Shown piece after piece: positions 15,416 through 24,516 of a stretch of 64,000 bases of DNA. Position numbers and translations under genes: made by a program. Numbering within the stretch: position 1 is the stretch's first letter; the number at the start of each line of letters is the position of its first letter. The notes below the pieces were generated by a model. It worked only from the letters and a program-made list of their open reading frames with translations. It had not been told where the DNA came from and ran no database searches. The stretch is from DTU098 sp964498525 (GTDB lineage: Bacteria > Bacillota > Desulfotomaculia > Desulfotomaculales > Pelotomaculaceae): assembly GCA_964498525.1 (NCBI GenBank), contig CAZCGU010000003.1, positions 1 through 64,000 of the forward strand, written 5' to 3'.

Positions 15416-18400
15416 ATGTTAAATAATCTAAGAAAAAGAGAAACCTGGCTGGCGCTTCTTCTGATGGTTGTTATGCTGCTGTCGGGAATTCCGTGTGGTG
15501 CCCCGGTAGCCCTGGCCGAAGACGCGGCAGGCGGTCCGGGACAGGTTATGTCAGCAGTAGATTCCAGCCCGCCAGCTTGGCCGGATGCCCAACTGGATGT
15601 ATCCAATCTGACGGCGGAGAGCCTGACCCTCACCTGGTCTGCGGCAACAGACGACACCGGGGTGACAGGCTACACGGTTTATCAGAACGGTTCCCCATTA
15701 GCCTCGGTAACCGATGGGACAAGTTATGGCGTTGCCAACCTGGGGGCTGGAACTACATACACCTTCAGTATACAAGCTTTTGACGCTGCCGGCAATCAAA
15801 GCAGCGATGGTCCCAGCAGGGTAGAAACGACTTTGACGGCCGAAAACCTGGAAGAGGAGAATCCGGGCAAAGAGGGAGGCGAGGAGATTCCTGGCGGTTC
15901 GGGAGAAGGAACTCCTGCCGGTACGGGGGGCTTACAGGTACCCGGCTTTTTGGCCGGCCGGCAGCAAGCTGAATCCGCAACCCTGGTTTCGGCGGTCTCC
16001 GATCACCTGGGCAAAAAGATTACGCTGACTTTCAGCAAGGTCATGGCTGACCCGGCAGGGAAGCAGGCCCAGTTCACCGTTGCTCCCAATGAGACGGCGG
16101 GAACGGTCAGAAAAGCGCAGTTAGGCAGCGACCCAACGCAGATTGTGCTCAGCCTGAGCGGCTATCTGGGTGTAGGGGCGGCCCAAGTCAGCTATACCGC
16201 AGGAGACGTCCAAGCGGCGGACGGTACGGCCCTGATCAGTTTCAACGACCAGGCGGTCGTTAACAACACCCTGACGGTCAGCCCCAGGATGGTCAACTTT
16301 GACGGGGCGGCCACCGAAATCGCTTATAATACTTCCGATCCCTCCAACCCGGTACTCCAATACCGGTATGACGATCCGGCGGACTACGACAATGTCAACC
16401 TGGCCTGGTATCTCAGCAGCGGATTTTTTACCCCGATGGTTGACGATATTGTCAATTATGTCAGCTTTTACGAAAAGGACACCGGAGCCGTTATTAATCT
16501 TCCCAATTTGCTGTCCCGGCCCAATGCGCCGGCAACCTATATCGACGGCCGAACGATCAATCAGCAGATTGTGACGGACTGGACGTTCTGGCAGATATCG
16601 GGCGCGGCTCCTTTAGGGCTGAACCTTGTCAGCCAGGCCTTGAAGCCTTCCACCACCTATGTGGTGGAACTCAAGCAGGGTTTTACTTTTAATAACAATG
16701 CCACCCTGCCCCTCACCTATCAATTTGAATTCACGACTACGGCTACGTCTGCGGGCAATCCTTATTGGGAAACAGGAAGCGAGCTTTCCGCATCCGACGT
16801 GGGGGACAACGGCCTGACCCTGAACTGGCCGCCGGCATCAGACAACCACGGAGCGGCCTATGAGAACGCTTACAGCGGCCAGTACATCCCCAACCTGCGC
16901 TACAGCATCTATCAGGACGGCATCTTGCTGACCACGGTGAGCGGCAGCGCCACATCCTATGATGTGACTGGCCTGGCAGCGGGAACCACTTACCAGTTTA
17001 AGGTGGAAGCGGTGGACTTCGCCAATAACCGGAGCGCCACTGACTTGGAAGCCTGGGTTACCACCGCCGGCGCCGCGCTGTTTATCCCACCGGCCTTCAG
17101 CGCCGACAGCACGGACAATACGGCGGGTAAAGCCATTGATCTCACCTTCAGCGCCGACGCGGCCTGGCAGGCTGCGATTACCGGTATTACCGTAAACGGA
17201 GCCTCCATTGCCGGACAATATAGCGTCAGTGACGGTGTGATTACGATTAGCGGCGATGTCTTTGCCACCGGCGGGGACTATATCATTGTGGTCAAGGCCA
17301 CGGCGTACAGTGACGCTTCGGTAACCCAGACCATCGCTTCGGATACAGCAGCCCCGGTCTGGACGTCGGGAGAACTGACGGCTTCATACATAACAAGCCA
17401 CAGCCTGACCCTGACCTGGGCGGGGGCCGGCGACAATACAGCCGTAACCGGCTACAAGGTCTATCAGGGGGACACCCTCTTAGACACTCTGGGGGATGTT
17501 AGCGCCTATAGCGTGACCGGTCTGGCCGCCGACACTCAGTACACCTTCACGGTGCAGGCGGGGGATGCCGCCGGCAACTGGAGCACGGACGGGCCCAGCA
17601 CCACTGTGACGACCAGTCATAGCGGCGGCGGTGGCAGTAACGACACGCAGGCGCCCACCTGGCCGGACAACGCCGCGGTTACAGTCGGCAGGACTCAAAC
17701 CGAGGCAACCCTGACCTGGCCGGCAGCCATGGATAATAAGGGTGTGGCCGGCTACAGGATCAAACGTGACGGGACAGTAATCAGCAGCGTAGGCGGCAGT
17801 ATAACCACATACACCGACACTGGGTTGGAGCGGGGCAATAACACGTATGTCTGGTCAGTTGAGGCTTTTGATGAGTCAGGCAACTATAGTAAGGCCATAA
17901 CCGGGCAAAGTGTGCCGGGACAGAATCCGCTGTCTTTCATTGCGGCAAAATCATCACTGACAACAGTCAACGGCAGCAATTCCACCAATGACGGTCCCAT
18001 CGAGGGGAGTACCACTGTGCCGGTCAGGCCCACGATCAGGCTTTACTTTGACCGGGGTGTGACGACCGATGCTGTCTGGAGCTGCAACAGTCAATGTTTT
18101 ACCATGCAGACCGGTACAGGAACAAACGTGCCCATAGATGTTTTCAGGTTGGGATCCACTGACACAATTAACGACAACTTGCGCTACATCTTCATCAGCC
18201 CGAAGAGTGCTCTGACTTCCGGGGAAAGTTACAAAATCATCATCAGCAAAAATTTGACGGCTAATAACGGACATACACTCGGCGAAAACAACGGCAACAA
18301 AGACGAAGAAGTTACCTTTACCGTAGCGGTAAGCTCCGGCTCCTCTGGCGGGGGCGGGGTTTCTGTTACCACCAGCGGTCCCACCTCCACAACCGGGAGC

Positions 18401-19333
18401 GCCTCGGTTGAACCGGCAGTGGGGGCCACAGTCGGCCTGGGCGACATGGTCAGGTTGGTCATACCCGCCCATGCGCTGCAGGAAACCGGTCCTGTTACGG
18501 TTGAAATCAAGAAGGTAGCCTCACCGCCGGCAATTCCTACAGGTTTTAAAGTGGCGGGCGAAGTGTATGAGTTCAGCGTTGGGGGCCAGACCGTCTATAG
18601 TTTTGCGCAGAGCGTCGCTTTGACGTTTCAATTCGACGCTTCCCAAATTGGAGCTGACGAGGTCCCGGCCGTATACTACTATGACGAGTCCCAGTCCAGG
18701 TGGGTCAATATCGGGGGTACGGTATCCGGTTCGACCATCACCGTGCAGGTGGATCATTTCACCAAATATGCCGTGTTTTCCGTAAAGAAACCGGCGACCC
18801 CGGTTGTCACACCCACGCCCGGAACCTTGAACGACATCAGTGAGCACTGGGCTCTGAACAACATTGAGAAACTAGTGGCCTTGGGGGTTGTCAGCGGCTA
18901 TCCCGACGGCAGCTTCAGGCTGGACAACACCATCACCAGAGCCGAATTTGCCACTGTGCTGGTGAAAGCGTTCGGGCTGTCCCCCCAGAGCGGCGAAGTC
19001 TTTGCGGACACCAAAGGACACTGGGCCGAAGACTTCATTGCCACGGCGGCAGCCAACGGGCTGGTCAGCGGTTATGACGCCGACACCTTTGGGCCGGACG
19101 ACCTGATTACCCGTGAGCAGATAGCCGTGATGATGGTAAAAGCTGCGGGATTAACCATGATCTCCGAAGAAACCACTTTTGCGGACAGCTCCGCAATATC
19201 AGAGTGGGCTAAAGACTCTGTCGCCACGGTGTTTAAGAGCGGGCTGATGAAAGGGTACCCGGACAACAGCTTCCAGCCCCTGGGCAACGCCACCAGGGCG
19301 GAAGCGTTAACGGTGCTCGCCAACTCTCTTTAA
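15416..19333 (+). CDS. Multidomain SLH surface protein (FN3, Big_5, HID-like, SLH)
   Basis: A 1305-residue secreted protein. Domains in order: signal peptide (1-35), FN3 (about 50-140), acidic/Gly linker, Ig-like S-layer type domain (about 185-290), a domain shared with the next gene (about 291-445, ending LKPSTTYVVELKQGF), FN3 (452-552), a Shr-HID/DUF1533-like domain (about 553-645, ending GGDYIIVVKATAYSDASVTQTI), two FN3 (647-835), Big_5 (840-985, with NSQCFTMQT), a ZU5-like domain (about 1010-1130) and three SLH repeats (about 1135-1305) that tie it to the pyruvylated cell-wall polymer. ATG 15416 follows AAGGAAGGT. First gene of the ECF operon, so a role in substrate capture is inferred. 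The HID family includes haem-binding domains, a hint only. Confidence 0.85.
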   Translation: MLNNLRKRETWLALLLMVVMLLSGIPCGAPVALAEDAAGGPGQVMSAVDSSPPAWPDAQLDVSNLTAESLTLTWSAATDDTGVTGYTVYQNGSPLASVTDGTSYGVANLGAGTTYTFSIQAFDAAGNQSSDGPSRVETTLTAENLEEENPGKEGGEEIPGGSGEGTPAGTGGLQVPGFLAGRQQAESATLVSAVSDHLGKKITLTFSKVMADPAGKQAQFTVAPNETAGTVRKAQLGSDPTQIVLSLSGYLGVGAAQVSYTAGDVQAADGTALISFNDQAVVNNTLTVSPRMVNFDGAATEIAYNTSDPSNPVLQYRYDDPADYDNVNLAWYLSSGFFTPMVDDIVNYVSFYEKDTGAVINLPNLLSRPNAPATYIDGRTINQQIVTDWTFWQISGAAPLGLNLVSQALKPSTTYVVELKQGFTFNNNATLPLTYQFEFTTTATSAGNPYWETGSELSASDVGDNGLTLNWPPASDNHGAAYENAYSGQYIPNLRYSIYQDGILLTTVSGSATSYDVTGLAAGTTYQFKVEAVDFANNRSATDLEAWVTTAGAALFIPPAFSADSTDNTAGKAIDLTFSADAAWQAAITGITVNGASIAGQYSVSDGVITISGDVFATGGDYIIVVKATAYSDASVTQTIASDTAAPVWTSGELTASYITSHSLTLTWAGAGDNTAVTGYKVYQGDTLLDTLGDVSAYSVTGLAADTQYTFTVQAGDAAGNWSTDGPSTTVTTSHSGGGGSNDTQAPTWPDNAAVTVGRTQTEATLTWPAAMDNKGVAGYRIKRDGTVISSVGGSITTYTDTGLERGNNTYVWSVEAFDESGNYSKAITGQSVPGQNPLSFIAAKSSLTTVNGSNSTNDGPIEGSTTVPVRPTIRLYFDRGVTTDAVWSCNSQCFTMQTGTGTNVPIDVFRLGSTDTINDNLRYIFISPKSALTSGESYKIIISKNLTANNGHTLGENNGNKDEEVTFTVAVSSGSSGGGGVSVTTSGPTSTTGSASVEPAVGATVGLGDMVRLVIPAHALQETGPVTVEIKKVASPPAIPTGFKVAGEVYEFSVGGQTVYSFAQSVALTFQFDASQIGADEVPAVYYYDESQSRWVNIGGTVSGSTITVQVDHFTKYAVFSVKKPATPVVTPTPGTLNDISEHWALNNIEKLVALGVVSGYPDGSFRLDNTITRAEFATVLVKAFGLSPQSGEVFADTKGHWAEDFIATAAANGLVSGYDADTFGPDDLITREQIAVMMVKAAGLTMISEETTFADSSAISEWAKDSVATVFKSGLMKGYPDNSFQPLGNATRAEALTVLANSL

Positions 19334-19358
19334 CCGCCGTCAATAACAAGTTGTAAAG

Positions 19359-19398
19359 CGCAAGGGAGAGAGGAAATTTATAGGGTTTCCTCACTTCC
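19359..19398 (+). other. Stem-loop between the two SLH genes
   Basis: GAGGAAA pairs with TTTCCTC, extended by AAGG/CCTT outside, and is followed by the ribosome site of the next gene. There is no T-run. It may separate expression levels of the abundant surface proteins from the rest of the operon, for example by mRNA stabilisation. Confidence 0.45.
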
Positions 19399-19428
19399 TT
19401 GTACGACTTAAAAAGGAAGGTAAACGAT

Positions 19429-20601
19429 ATGTTAAAAAGGATCATTACGTGTTTTTCCAGGCTGCTGATAACGCTGCTGCTCAGCACGGTCCTGCTGGGA
19501 GCTGTGCCTTTGTTCGCCTTTGGAGAAACCGGCGCCGGCCAGGCGCCAGGTTCCGGAAGTGCCGCCCGCCTGGCCAAACTGCTTGATTGTGAACCGCCTG
19601 CTACTTTAATCAGTGAACAGGGTTCTAAGGTGGAGTATCAATTTAACGATTTGGTTGATTGCGATCACGTTGAAATGGTCTGGTATTTTCCCTTCGGCTT
19701 TTTCAGGACCTTCGAAGACAACCTGAAAAACAACGTGAAATTTTACGATAAACATACCGGCGAGCCTGTGGCGCTGCCCAATATAGTAACTGTGCCGATT
19801 ACAGTTGATAATTACTACATGGAAGTTACCGACTGGTGGTTTAAAAGGATCACCGCGCACGCTCCGCTGGGGTTAACGCTAAAAAGCGCCAGGCTGCAGC
19901 CGTCCACAACCTATGTCATTGAAATCGGGCCTGATTTTGAATTCAACAACGGGTTGAAGCTGGGGAGCGCCTATATCTTTGAGTTTACCACCAAAGGGAT
20001 AGACCCGGACGGAACAATTACCGCCGTGCCCTCCCATGAGCAAATCCCAGAGCAAGGGATACCAGATAAAACTACAGACCTCAGAGATATAAGCGGCCAC
20101 TGGGCTGAGGCTGGTATTAACCGGCTGGTTGCGGCGGGAGTCATGAGCGGCTACCCGGATCATACATTCAAACCGGATGATACAATAACACGGGCGGAAT
20201 TCTGCACTGTACTGGTAAAGGCGCTCAGGTTGACGGGTGGTTCCGAAGCGGCTTTTGTCGACCTCGGTGAACACTGGGCTAAAGACTATATCGCCGCCGC
20301 CGCCGCCAACGGTATCGTGCACGGCACGGAAGGAAATAAATTTGCGCCCGACCTGCCGGTCACCCGTGAACAAATGGCGCTGATGATCTGCCTGGCGAAA
20401 AAGCTGGCCGCTTTTTCCGGTTGGCAGGAATACAGCGACGCGGACCAGATTTCCTACTGGGCCAGGGACGCTGTGAAAACAGTCAGTGCGGAAAAGCTCA
20501 TGTCGGGCTACCCGGATAACAGCTTCAAGCCGCAAAATTTTGCCGGCCGGGCGGAAGCAGCCGCCGTTATCGTTAAATTAATGCAGGAGCAAAAAAAATA
20601 A
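19429..20601 (+). CDS. Second SLH surface protein with ECF operon
   Basis: A 390-residue protein. ATG 19429 (AAGGAAGG upstream) starts a clear signal peptide ending near LFAFGE (residue 30). Residues about 50-200 are a copy of the domain in the preceding protein (WYFPFGFFRTFEDNL versus WYLSSGFFTPMVDDI; ending LQPSTTYVIEIGPDFEFNN). Three SLH repeats fill about 220-390 (DISGHWAEAGINRLVAAGVM, SGYPD, ITRAEF). The two surface proteins therefore share one putative ligand-binding or assembly domain and the same wall anchor. No enzymatic motif is seen. Confidence 0.85.
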   Translation: MLKRIITCFSRLLITLLLSTVLLGAVPLFAFGETGAGQAPGSGSAARLAKLLDCEPPATLISEQGSKVEYQFNDLVDCDHVEMVWYFPFGFFRTFEDNLKNNVKFYDKHTGEPVALPNIVTVPITVDNYYMEVTDWWFKRITAHAPLGLTLKSARLQPSTTYVIEIGPDFEFNNGLKLGSAYIFEFTTKGIDPDGTITAVPSHEQIPEQGIPDKTTDLRDISGHWAEAGINRLVAAGVMSGYPDHTFKPDDTITRAEFCTVLVKALRLTGGSEAAFVDLGEHWAKDYIAAAAANGIVHGTEGNKFAPDLPVTREQMALMICLAKKLAAFSGWQEYSDADQISYWARDAVKTVSAEKLMSGYPDNSFKPQNFAGRAEAAAVIVKLMQEQKK

Positions 20602-20623
20602 AAAGGGATGGTGCGCTATCAGC

Positions 20624-21463
20624 TTGCAGGGTATTCAACTGTCCAACGTTACCAAAGAATACGCCGGCGTCCAGAACAAAACCCGCGCTTTAAAGGAAAT
20701 CAGTCTGCACGTAAAGCCGGGTGAGTTCGTGGGGCTGGCCGGGAAAAACGGATCCGGCAAAACAACTTTGGCCCGTCTGTTGAACGGCCTGCTCCTTCCT
20801 TCCGCCGGCAGGGTGGCGGTTAACGGCATGGATACCCGGGAGCGGCGGCACATCAAGGAGATACGCCGGCTGGTAGCCATGGTTTTTCAAAACCCGGACA
20901 ACCAGCTGGTTAGTCCGGTCATCGAGGAAGAAGTTTCCTTTGGGCCGGAAAACCTTAACCTGCCTGAGGATGAGATCGAGCGCCGTGTTGAAAAGGTCTT
21001 GCAGATTGTAGGGCTGAGCGAGCTGCGGCATATGTCGCCGCACATGTTGTCCGGGGGGCAAAAACAGCGGGTAGCCATAGCGGCGGCCCTGGCCATGCAG
21101 CCTGCTTACCTGGTGTTGGACGAACCGACCTCTATGCTGGATCAGACCGGAAGGCAGGGAATTCTTGATTATCTGCAGGAATTGAACAAGCGGCAAGGGA
21201 TTACCATCATCCTGATTTCGCATAACATGGAAGACCTGGCCGGGGCCGACCGGATCATCCTGCTGCAGGACGGAAGTATTGCCTGTGACGCCCCTCCTTG
21301 GGAAGCTTTCCACCTGGAGGCAAAGGCCCTTGACTTAAAGCCGCCGAATATCGTTCTCCTGGCTCAAATGCTGAGAAAACGCGGTTACCTGCTGGATATG
21401 CAAATCACTACTTTGGAACAAATGGAGAGCAGTATATGCCGGTTATTGAAATCAACAACTTGA
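20624..21463 (+). CDS. ecfA1: ECF transporter ATPase A1
   Basis: A 279-residue ABC ATPase that powers an energy-coupling-factor importer. Walker A GKNGSGKTTLARLLNG (about residue 40), Q-loop VFQNPDNQLV typical of EcfA1/CbiO, signature LSGGQKQRVAIA, Walker B YLVLDEPTSMLD and the H-loop ISHNME are present. TTG 20624 gives the usual start; the ribosome site is weak. The 3' end overlaps ecfA2 by 28 bases, so the two subunits are co-translated. Confidence 0.93.
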   Translation: MQGIQLSNVTKEYAGVQNKTRALKEISLHVKPGEFVGLAGKNGSGKTTLARLLNGLLLPSAGRVAVNGMDTRERRHIKEIRRLVAMVFQNPDNQLVSPVIEEEVSFGPENLNLPEDEIERRVEKVLQIVGLSELRHMSPHMLSGGQKQRVAIAAALAMQPAYLVLDEPTSMLDQTGRQGILDYLQELNKRQGITIILISHNMEDLAGADRIILLQDGSIACDAPPWEAFHLEAKALDLKPPNIVLLAQMLRKRGYLLDMQITTLEQMESSICRLLKSTT

Positions 21464-22284
21464 GCTATGTATACAATAGCGGGGCGTCAGATGAAAAAAA
21501 GGCTCTTGATCACATCACCTTGTCGGTGGAAAAAGGCGAATTTCTGGGCATTGTCGGCGCCAACGGCTCCGGCAAGTCGACTTTAATTCAACATTTCAAC
21601 GGTCTTTTATACCCGCAGTCCGGAAGCATATCCGTATTGGGCATTGATCCGCGGGACAAGCACAAAGGAGCGCAGCTATGGAAATCCGTGGGGCTGGTGT
21701 TTCAATTTCCCGAGCAGCAGATTTTTGAAGCCACAGTATTTGAGGAACTGGCCTACGGGCTGAATAACATGGAGTTGGAAAAGTCGGAAATCTCGGTCCG
21801 GGTCGATGAAGCCCTGGCAAGTGTGGGGCTTGTCCCTGAAGAAGTGCGGGATCTGTCGCCGCTGTGCCTGAGCGGGGGGATGCGGCGCCGCGTCGCGGTG
21901 GCCAGTATCCTGGCCATGAAGCCGGAGATTCTGATCCTGGACGAACCTACGGCAGGACTGGATCCGGAGGGCTGCGCCCATATCCTGGCCACTGTTAAAA
22001 GGTATCAGCAGGGACAGAAAGTGACTGTAATTATGGTTTCGCATTATATTAACGAACTGATTATTCTGGCCGATCGTATGGCTCTGCTTGATCAGGGGCG
22101 CCTCAAGGCCTGGGGTCCGACCAGGAAGGTCCTGGAGCGTGAGGATTTGCCCTGCGGGGACCTGTTGCTGCCTGATTATATGAAATTACTGCATAATTTA
22201 AAAACGAAGGGACTGTCGATAAACACTGGTGTGCTGACCGTAGAAGAAGTGGCCGGTGAAATCGACAGGTTGTTGAAAGCATGA
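21436..22284 (+). CDS. ecfA2: ECF transporter ATPase A2
   Basis: A 282-residue partner ATPase. Walker A GANGSGKSTLIQHFNG, Q-loop VFQFPEQQIFEATV (the EcfA2 type), signature LSGGMRRRVAVA, Walker B ILILDEPTAGLDPEG and a switch His in MVSHYI are all present. It forms a heterodimer with EcfA1 that binds the coupling helices of EcfT. Its stop overlaps the ecfT start as ATGA. Confidence 0.93.
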   Translation: MPVIEINNLSYVYNSGASDEKKALDHITLSVEKGEFLGIVGANGSGKSTLIQHFNGLLYPQSGSISVLGIDPRDKHKGAQLWKSVGLVFQFPEQQIFEATVFEELAYGLNNMELEKSEISVRVDEALASVGLVPEEVRDLSPLCLSGGMRRRVAVASILAMKPEILILDEPTAGLDPEGCAHILATVKRYQQGQKVTVIMVSHYINELIILADRMALLDQGRLKAWGPTRKVLEREDLPCGDLLLPDYMKLLHNLKTKGLSINTGVLTVEEVAGEIDRLLKA

Positions 22285-23120
22285 GAATGATGAAAAGGAT
22301 GAAGTTGGGAAGGTACATGCCAGGCACCTCAATAATTCATCAACTGGACCCGCGGACCAAGCTCCTGGGTTGGCTGGCTATGGTAATCGCCATATTGGTT
22401 AGTTATAGCTGGCCGGTGCTTATGCTAAACACAGGGTTGATATTTTTGGTGATTTATCTTGCGCGAACAAGCCTGTCTTCAGTCATGCGTGGGGTTAAGT
22501 GGCTATGGATAATTTTTATCTTTAGTTTTGCAGCCCAGTGCATCTGTACCCAGGGCGTCCAGTTGTTCAGCCTAGGGCCGCTGACTGTTACTATAGAAGG
22601 CGTATACCGGGGCCTGGCAACTTTTTTGCGCCTGCTCATTCTATTCTTGAGTTCCACCATCCTGACCATGACCACTTCTCCCATGATGCTGGCGGGAGGG
22701 CTGGAGGCCCTGTTCGCGCCTCTGGCCCGCCTGGGGGCGCCGGTAAACCAGTTTGCCATGTTAATAACTATTTCTTTGAGGTTTATCCCCACTCTGCTGG
22801 AGGAAGCGGAAACTATTACCAGGGCCCAGAAATCCCGCGGGGCGCCATTTACATCACCAAAGAAGCTGGTGCGTTTGAAAACTTCTCTGGCGGTGCTCAT
22901 ACCTCTGGTAGTGGGTTCGCTGCAGCGGGCCACCGACCTGGCTGCGGCGATGGAAAGCAGGTGCTACACCGGCGGCCCGCACCACAGCCGGACCAAAAAA
23001 CTGCGCTTTTGCCGCTGTGATTTTACGGCGCTGTTCGTAAGCCTGACGATAAGTATTTTGCCGTTAATATATATCTATGGCCTGCGCCTGCCGGTCCAGT
23101 CGCTGCAAAATTTGCGTTAG
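22281..23120 (+). CDS. ecfT: ECF transporter transmembrane protein EcfT
   Basis: A 279-residue protein with about six to eight membrane helices. The starting PGTSIIHQLDPRTKLLGWL is the hallmark N-terminus of EcfT/CbiQ proteins. The two coupling motifs are present: AQKSRGAPF (about residue 190) and AAMESRCYTGG (about 225), each with the conserved Arg that contacts the ATPases. It couples ATP hydrolysis to toppling of the S component. Having ecfA1-A2-T with a local ecfS suggests a dedicated transporter, although sharing is possible. Confidence 0.92.
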   Translation: MRMMKRMKLGRYMPGTSIIHQLDPRTKLLGWLAMVIAILVSYSWPVLMLNTGLIFLVIYLARTSLSSVMRGVKWLWIIFIFSFAAQCICTQGVQLFSLGPLTVTIEGVYRGLATFLRLLILFLSSTILTMTTSPMMLAGGLEALFAPLARLGAPVNQFAMLITISLRFIPTLLEEAETITRAQKSRGAPFTSPKKLVRLKTSLAVLIPLVVGSLQRATDLAAAMESRCYTGGPHHSRTKKLRFCRCDFTALFVSLTISILPLIYIYGLRLPVQSLQNLR

Positions 23121-23179
23121 ACCGGCCAGGCGCCGGATGCAGTCGCCTGACGCCAGACCACAGGAAAGGAAGGAACAAT

Positions 23180-24049
23180 ATGATGTTCAGGGATACAGGG
23201 CCAAAAGCCGGGGTGTTTATGCTGCTGCTCAGCATCTTTTTAACCGTGCTGCCTTTAGCCGCTTACGGCGAGGGCGGTGACGGCACGGGCAATTCCCAGG
23301 GGTTTTTTAAACCCCTGGGTTTGGTGTCAGCCACCCTTGAGGATGGAACCGGTATTATGGATGCGGAAAATGTGCCGCTGCAGCCAAAAATCACCATGCA
23401 TTTTGATAAGAACGTTGTATATTTGATTTATTGGGAAAGAAACAAGCGTTGTTTTCACCTTTATGATGAAAACGGCCAGGATCTGGCGCTTAACTTAAGC
23501 AAGATTGATGATACCGTTGATTTTTCCAAAAGGCAATATATCTGGGTGGAACCGGCGGAGCCCCTTGCTCCGGGGACCAGCTACCAGTTATATGTCGCCC
23601 CTGATCTGCTGGCCAAAAATGGCGGCTCCACCCTTTCCATGACCACCAACAACCAGGGGGTTACGATCAATTTCAGAACAGCCGGTGAAAAAACAGTTCA
23701 AATTGACTCATCAGCTTTGTCAGAGGGAAACACCCCAGCTGTCGCTGTTACCGGCAGTGAAAGTACTGCCCCTGACGCAGATCCGGTCACGGAAAATGTT
23801 TCACTGAGCGATAACACCCTGGCAACAAGCAAACCTGATGCCGGAACCATCCTAAATCAGAATGAAAAAGTTCCAACCGTGCTTGCGGCGCCGGGCGAGG
23901 CGGATGAGGCCAAGTTTGCAGCGTTGCAGCGGGGCCGGATGATGCAAAAGTACGTGGCTGCTACAGCTGTGATTCTGTTGGTGGGATGGGTGGCTGTGGA
24001 AGTTACAAGGAGAAAAAGGCAAATAGCGAGGGGAGCAAAAGATGATTAA
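23180..24049 (+). CDS. Membrane-anchored Big_5 protein of the ECF operon
   Basis: A 289-residue protein. Signal peptide about 1-32 (FMLLLSIFLTVLPLAAYGEG), one Big_5 Ig-like domain about 45-175 (VPLQPKITMHFDKNVV, NKRCFHLYDENG, APGTSYQLYVAPDLLAKNGG), a Ser/Thr/Pro-rich stalk about 180-255, a C-terminal membrane helix (YVAATAVILLVGWVAVEV) and a basic tail. It is a type I membrane protein that presents the Big_5 domain outside. The CF motif links it to the SLH protein and to the HTH regulator. ATG 23180 follows GGAAAGGAAGG. It could pass substrate from the surface proteins to the S component; no family assignment proves this. Confidence 0.8.
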   Translation: MMFRDTGPKAGVFMLLLSIFLTVLPLAAYGEGGDGTGNSQGFFKPLGLVSATLEDGTGIMDAENVPLQPKITMHFDKNVVYLIYWERNKRCFHLYDENGQDLALNLSKIDDTVDFSKRQYIWVEPAEPLAPGTSYQLYVAPDLLAKNGGSTLSMTTNNQGVTINFRTAGEKTVQIDSSALSEGNTPAVAVTGSESTAPDADPVTENVSLSDNTLATSKPDAGTILNQNEKVPTVLAAPGEADEAKFAALQRGRMMQKYVAATAVILLVGWVAVEVTRRKRQIARGAKDD

Positions 24050-24491
24050 CAGGCGCATTGTAATCGGAATACTGCTGCTTACCCTTGTGGTCGGAGGGGC
24101 TTTCCTTTTTGAAAGGGTAACCAAAATTCAAGGAAGTCAAAATGGCAAACTTGTACCCGTTGTTCAAAACGATAAAACCATAGCCTATTTGGACGCTGGT
24201 GTGATCAGGCAATTGAGCTGTCAGGAATGTGAGTTGAAACAAGGCCAGGGCGCTTCCGGCAGCGATAATGAAGTATCACTCAGTTTCGCGCTTGGTTCAG
24301 CGGGCATTGTTGATTATGAATACATCCAGGTAACAGGCTTAGGCGACAGCGAGGAATTCAAGCTTAAGCAAGAGGAAATGGAAGATATCTCCCTGTCATC
24401 AAATAGCAACGGTACCTTTGCGATGGTCAATAAATCAGGTGGAAATCGCGTCATGATCAAAGAGGTGGCCAGGTTTTATGCAGCTGATTAA
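24042..24491 (+). CDS. Small membrane-anchored protein of the ECF operon
   Basis: A 149-residue protein overlapping the previous gene by 8 bases. It has one N-terminal helix (IVIGILLLTLVVGGAFLF) and an extracytoplasmic domain with a CQEC motif (about residue 58) and a C-terminal half (SFALGSAGIVDYEYIQVTGL, NRVMIKEVARFYA) whose pattern weakly recalls the small beta-rich domains found in molybdopterin-oxidoreductase-like and DUF4430-like accessory proteins. I do not recognise a family with confidence. The CxxC could bind metal, haem or a thiol. Tight coupling to the Big_5 protein and the S component suggests a role in the same uptake complex. Confidence 0.65.
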   Translation: MINRRIVIGILLLTLVVGGAFLFERVTKIQGSQNGKLVPVVQNDKTIAYLDAGVIRQLSCQECELKQGQGASGSDNEVSLSFALGSAGIVDYEYIQVTGLGDSEEFKLKQEEMEDISLSSNSNGTFAMVNKSGGNRVMIKEVARFYAAD

Positions 24492-24516
24492 TATTAAGGA
24501 GGGGGCATGGGTATAA

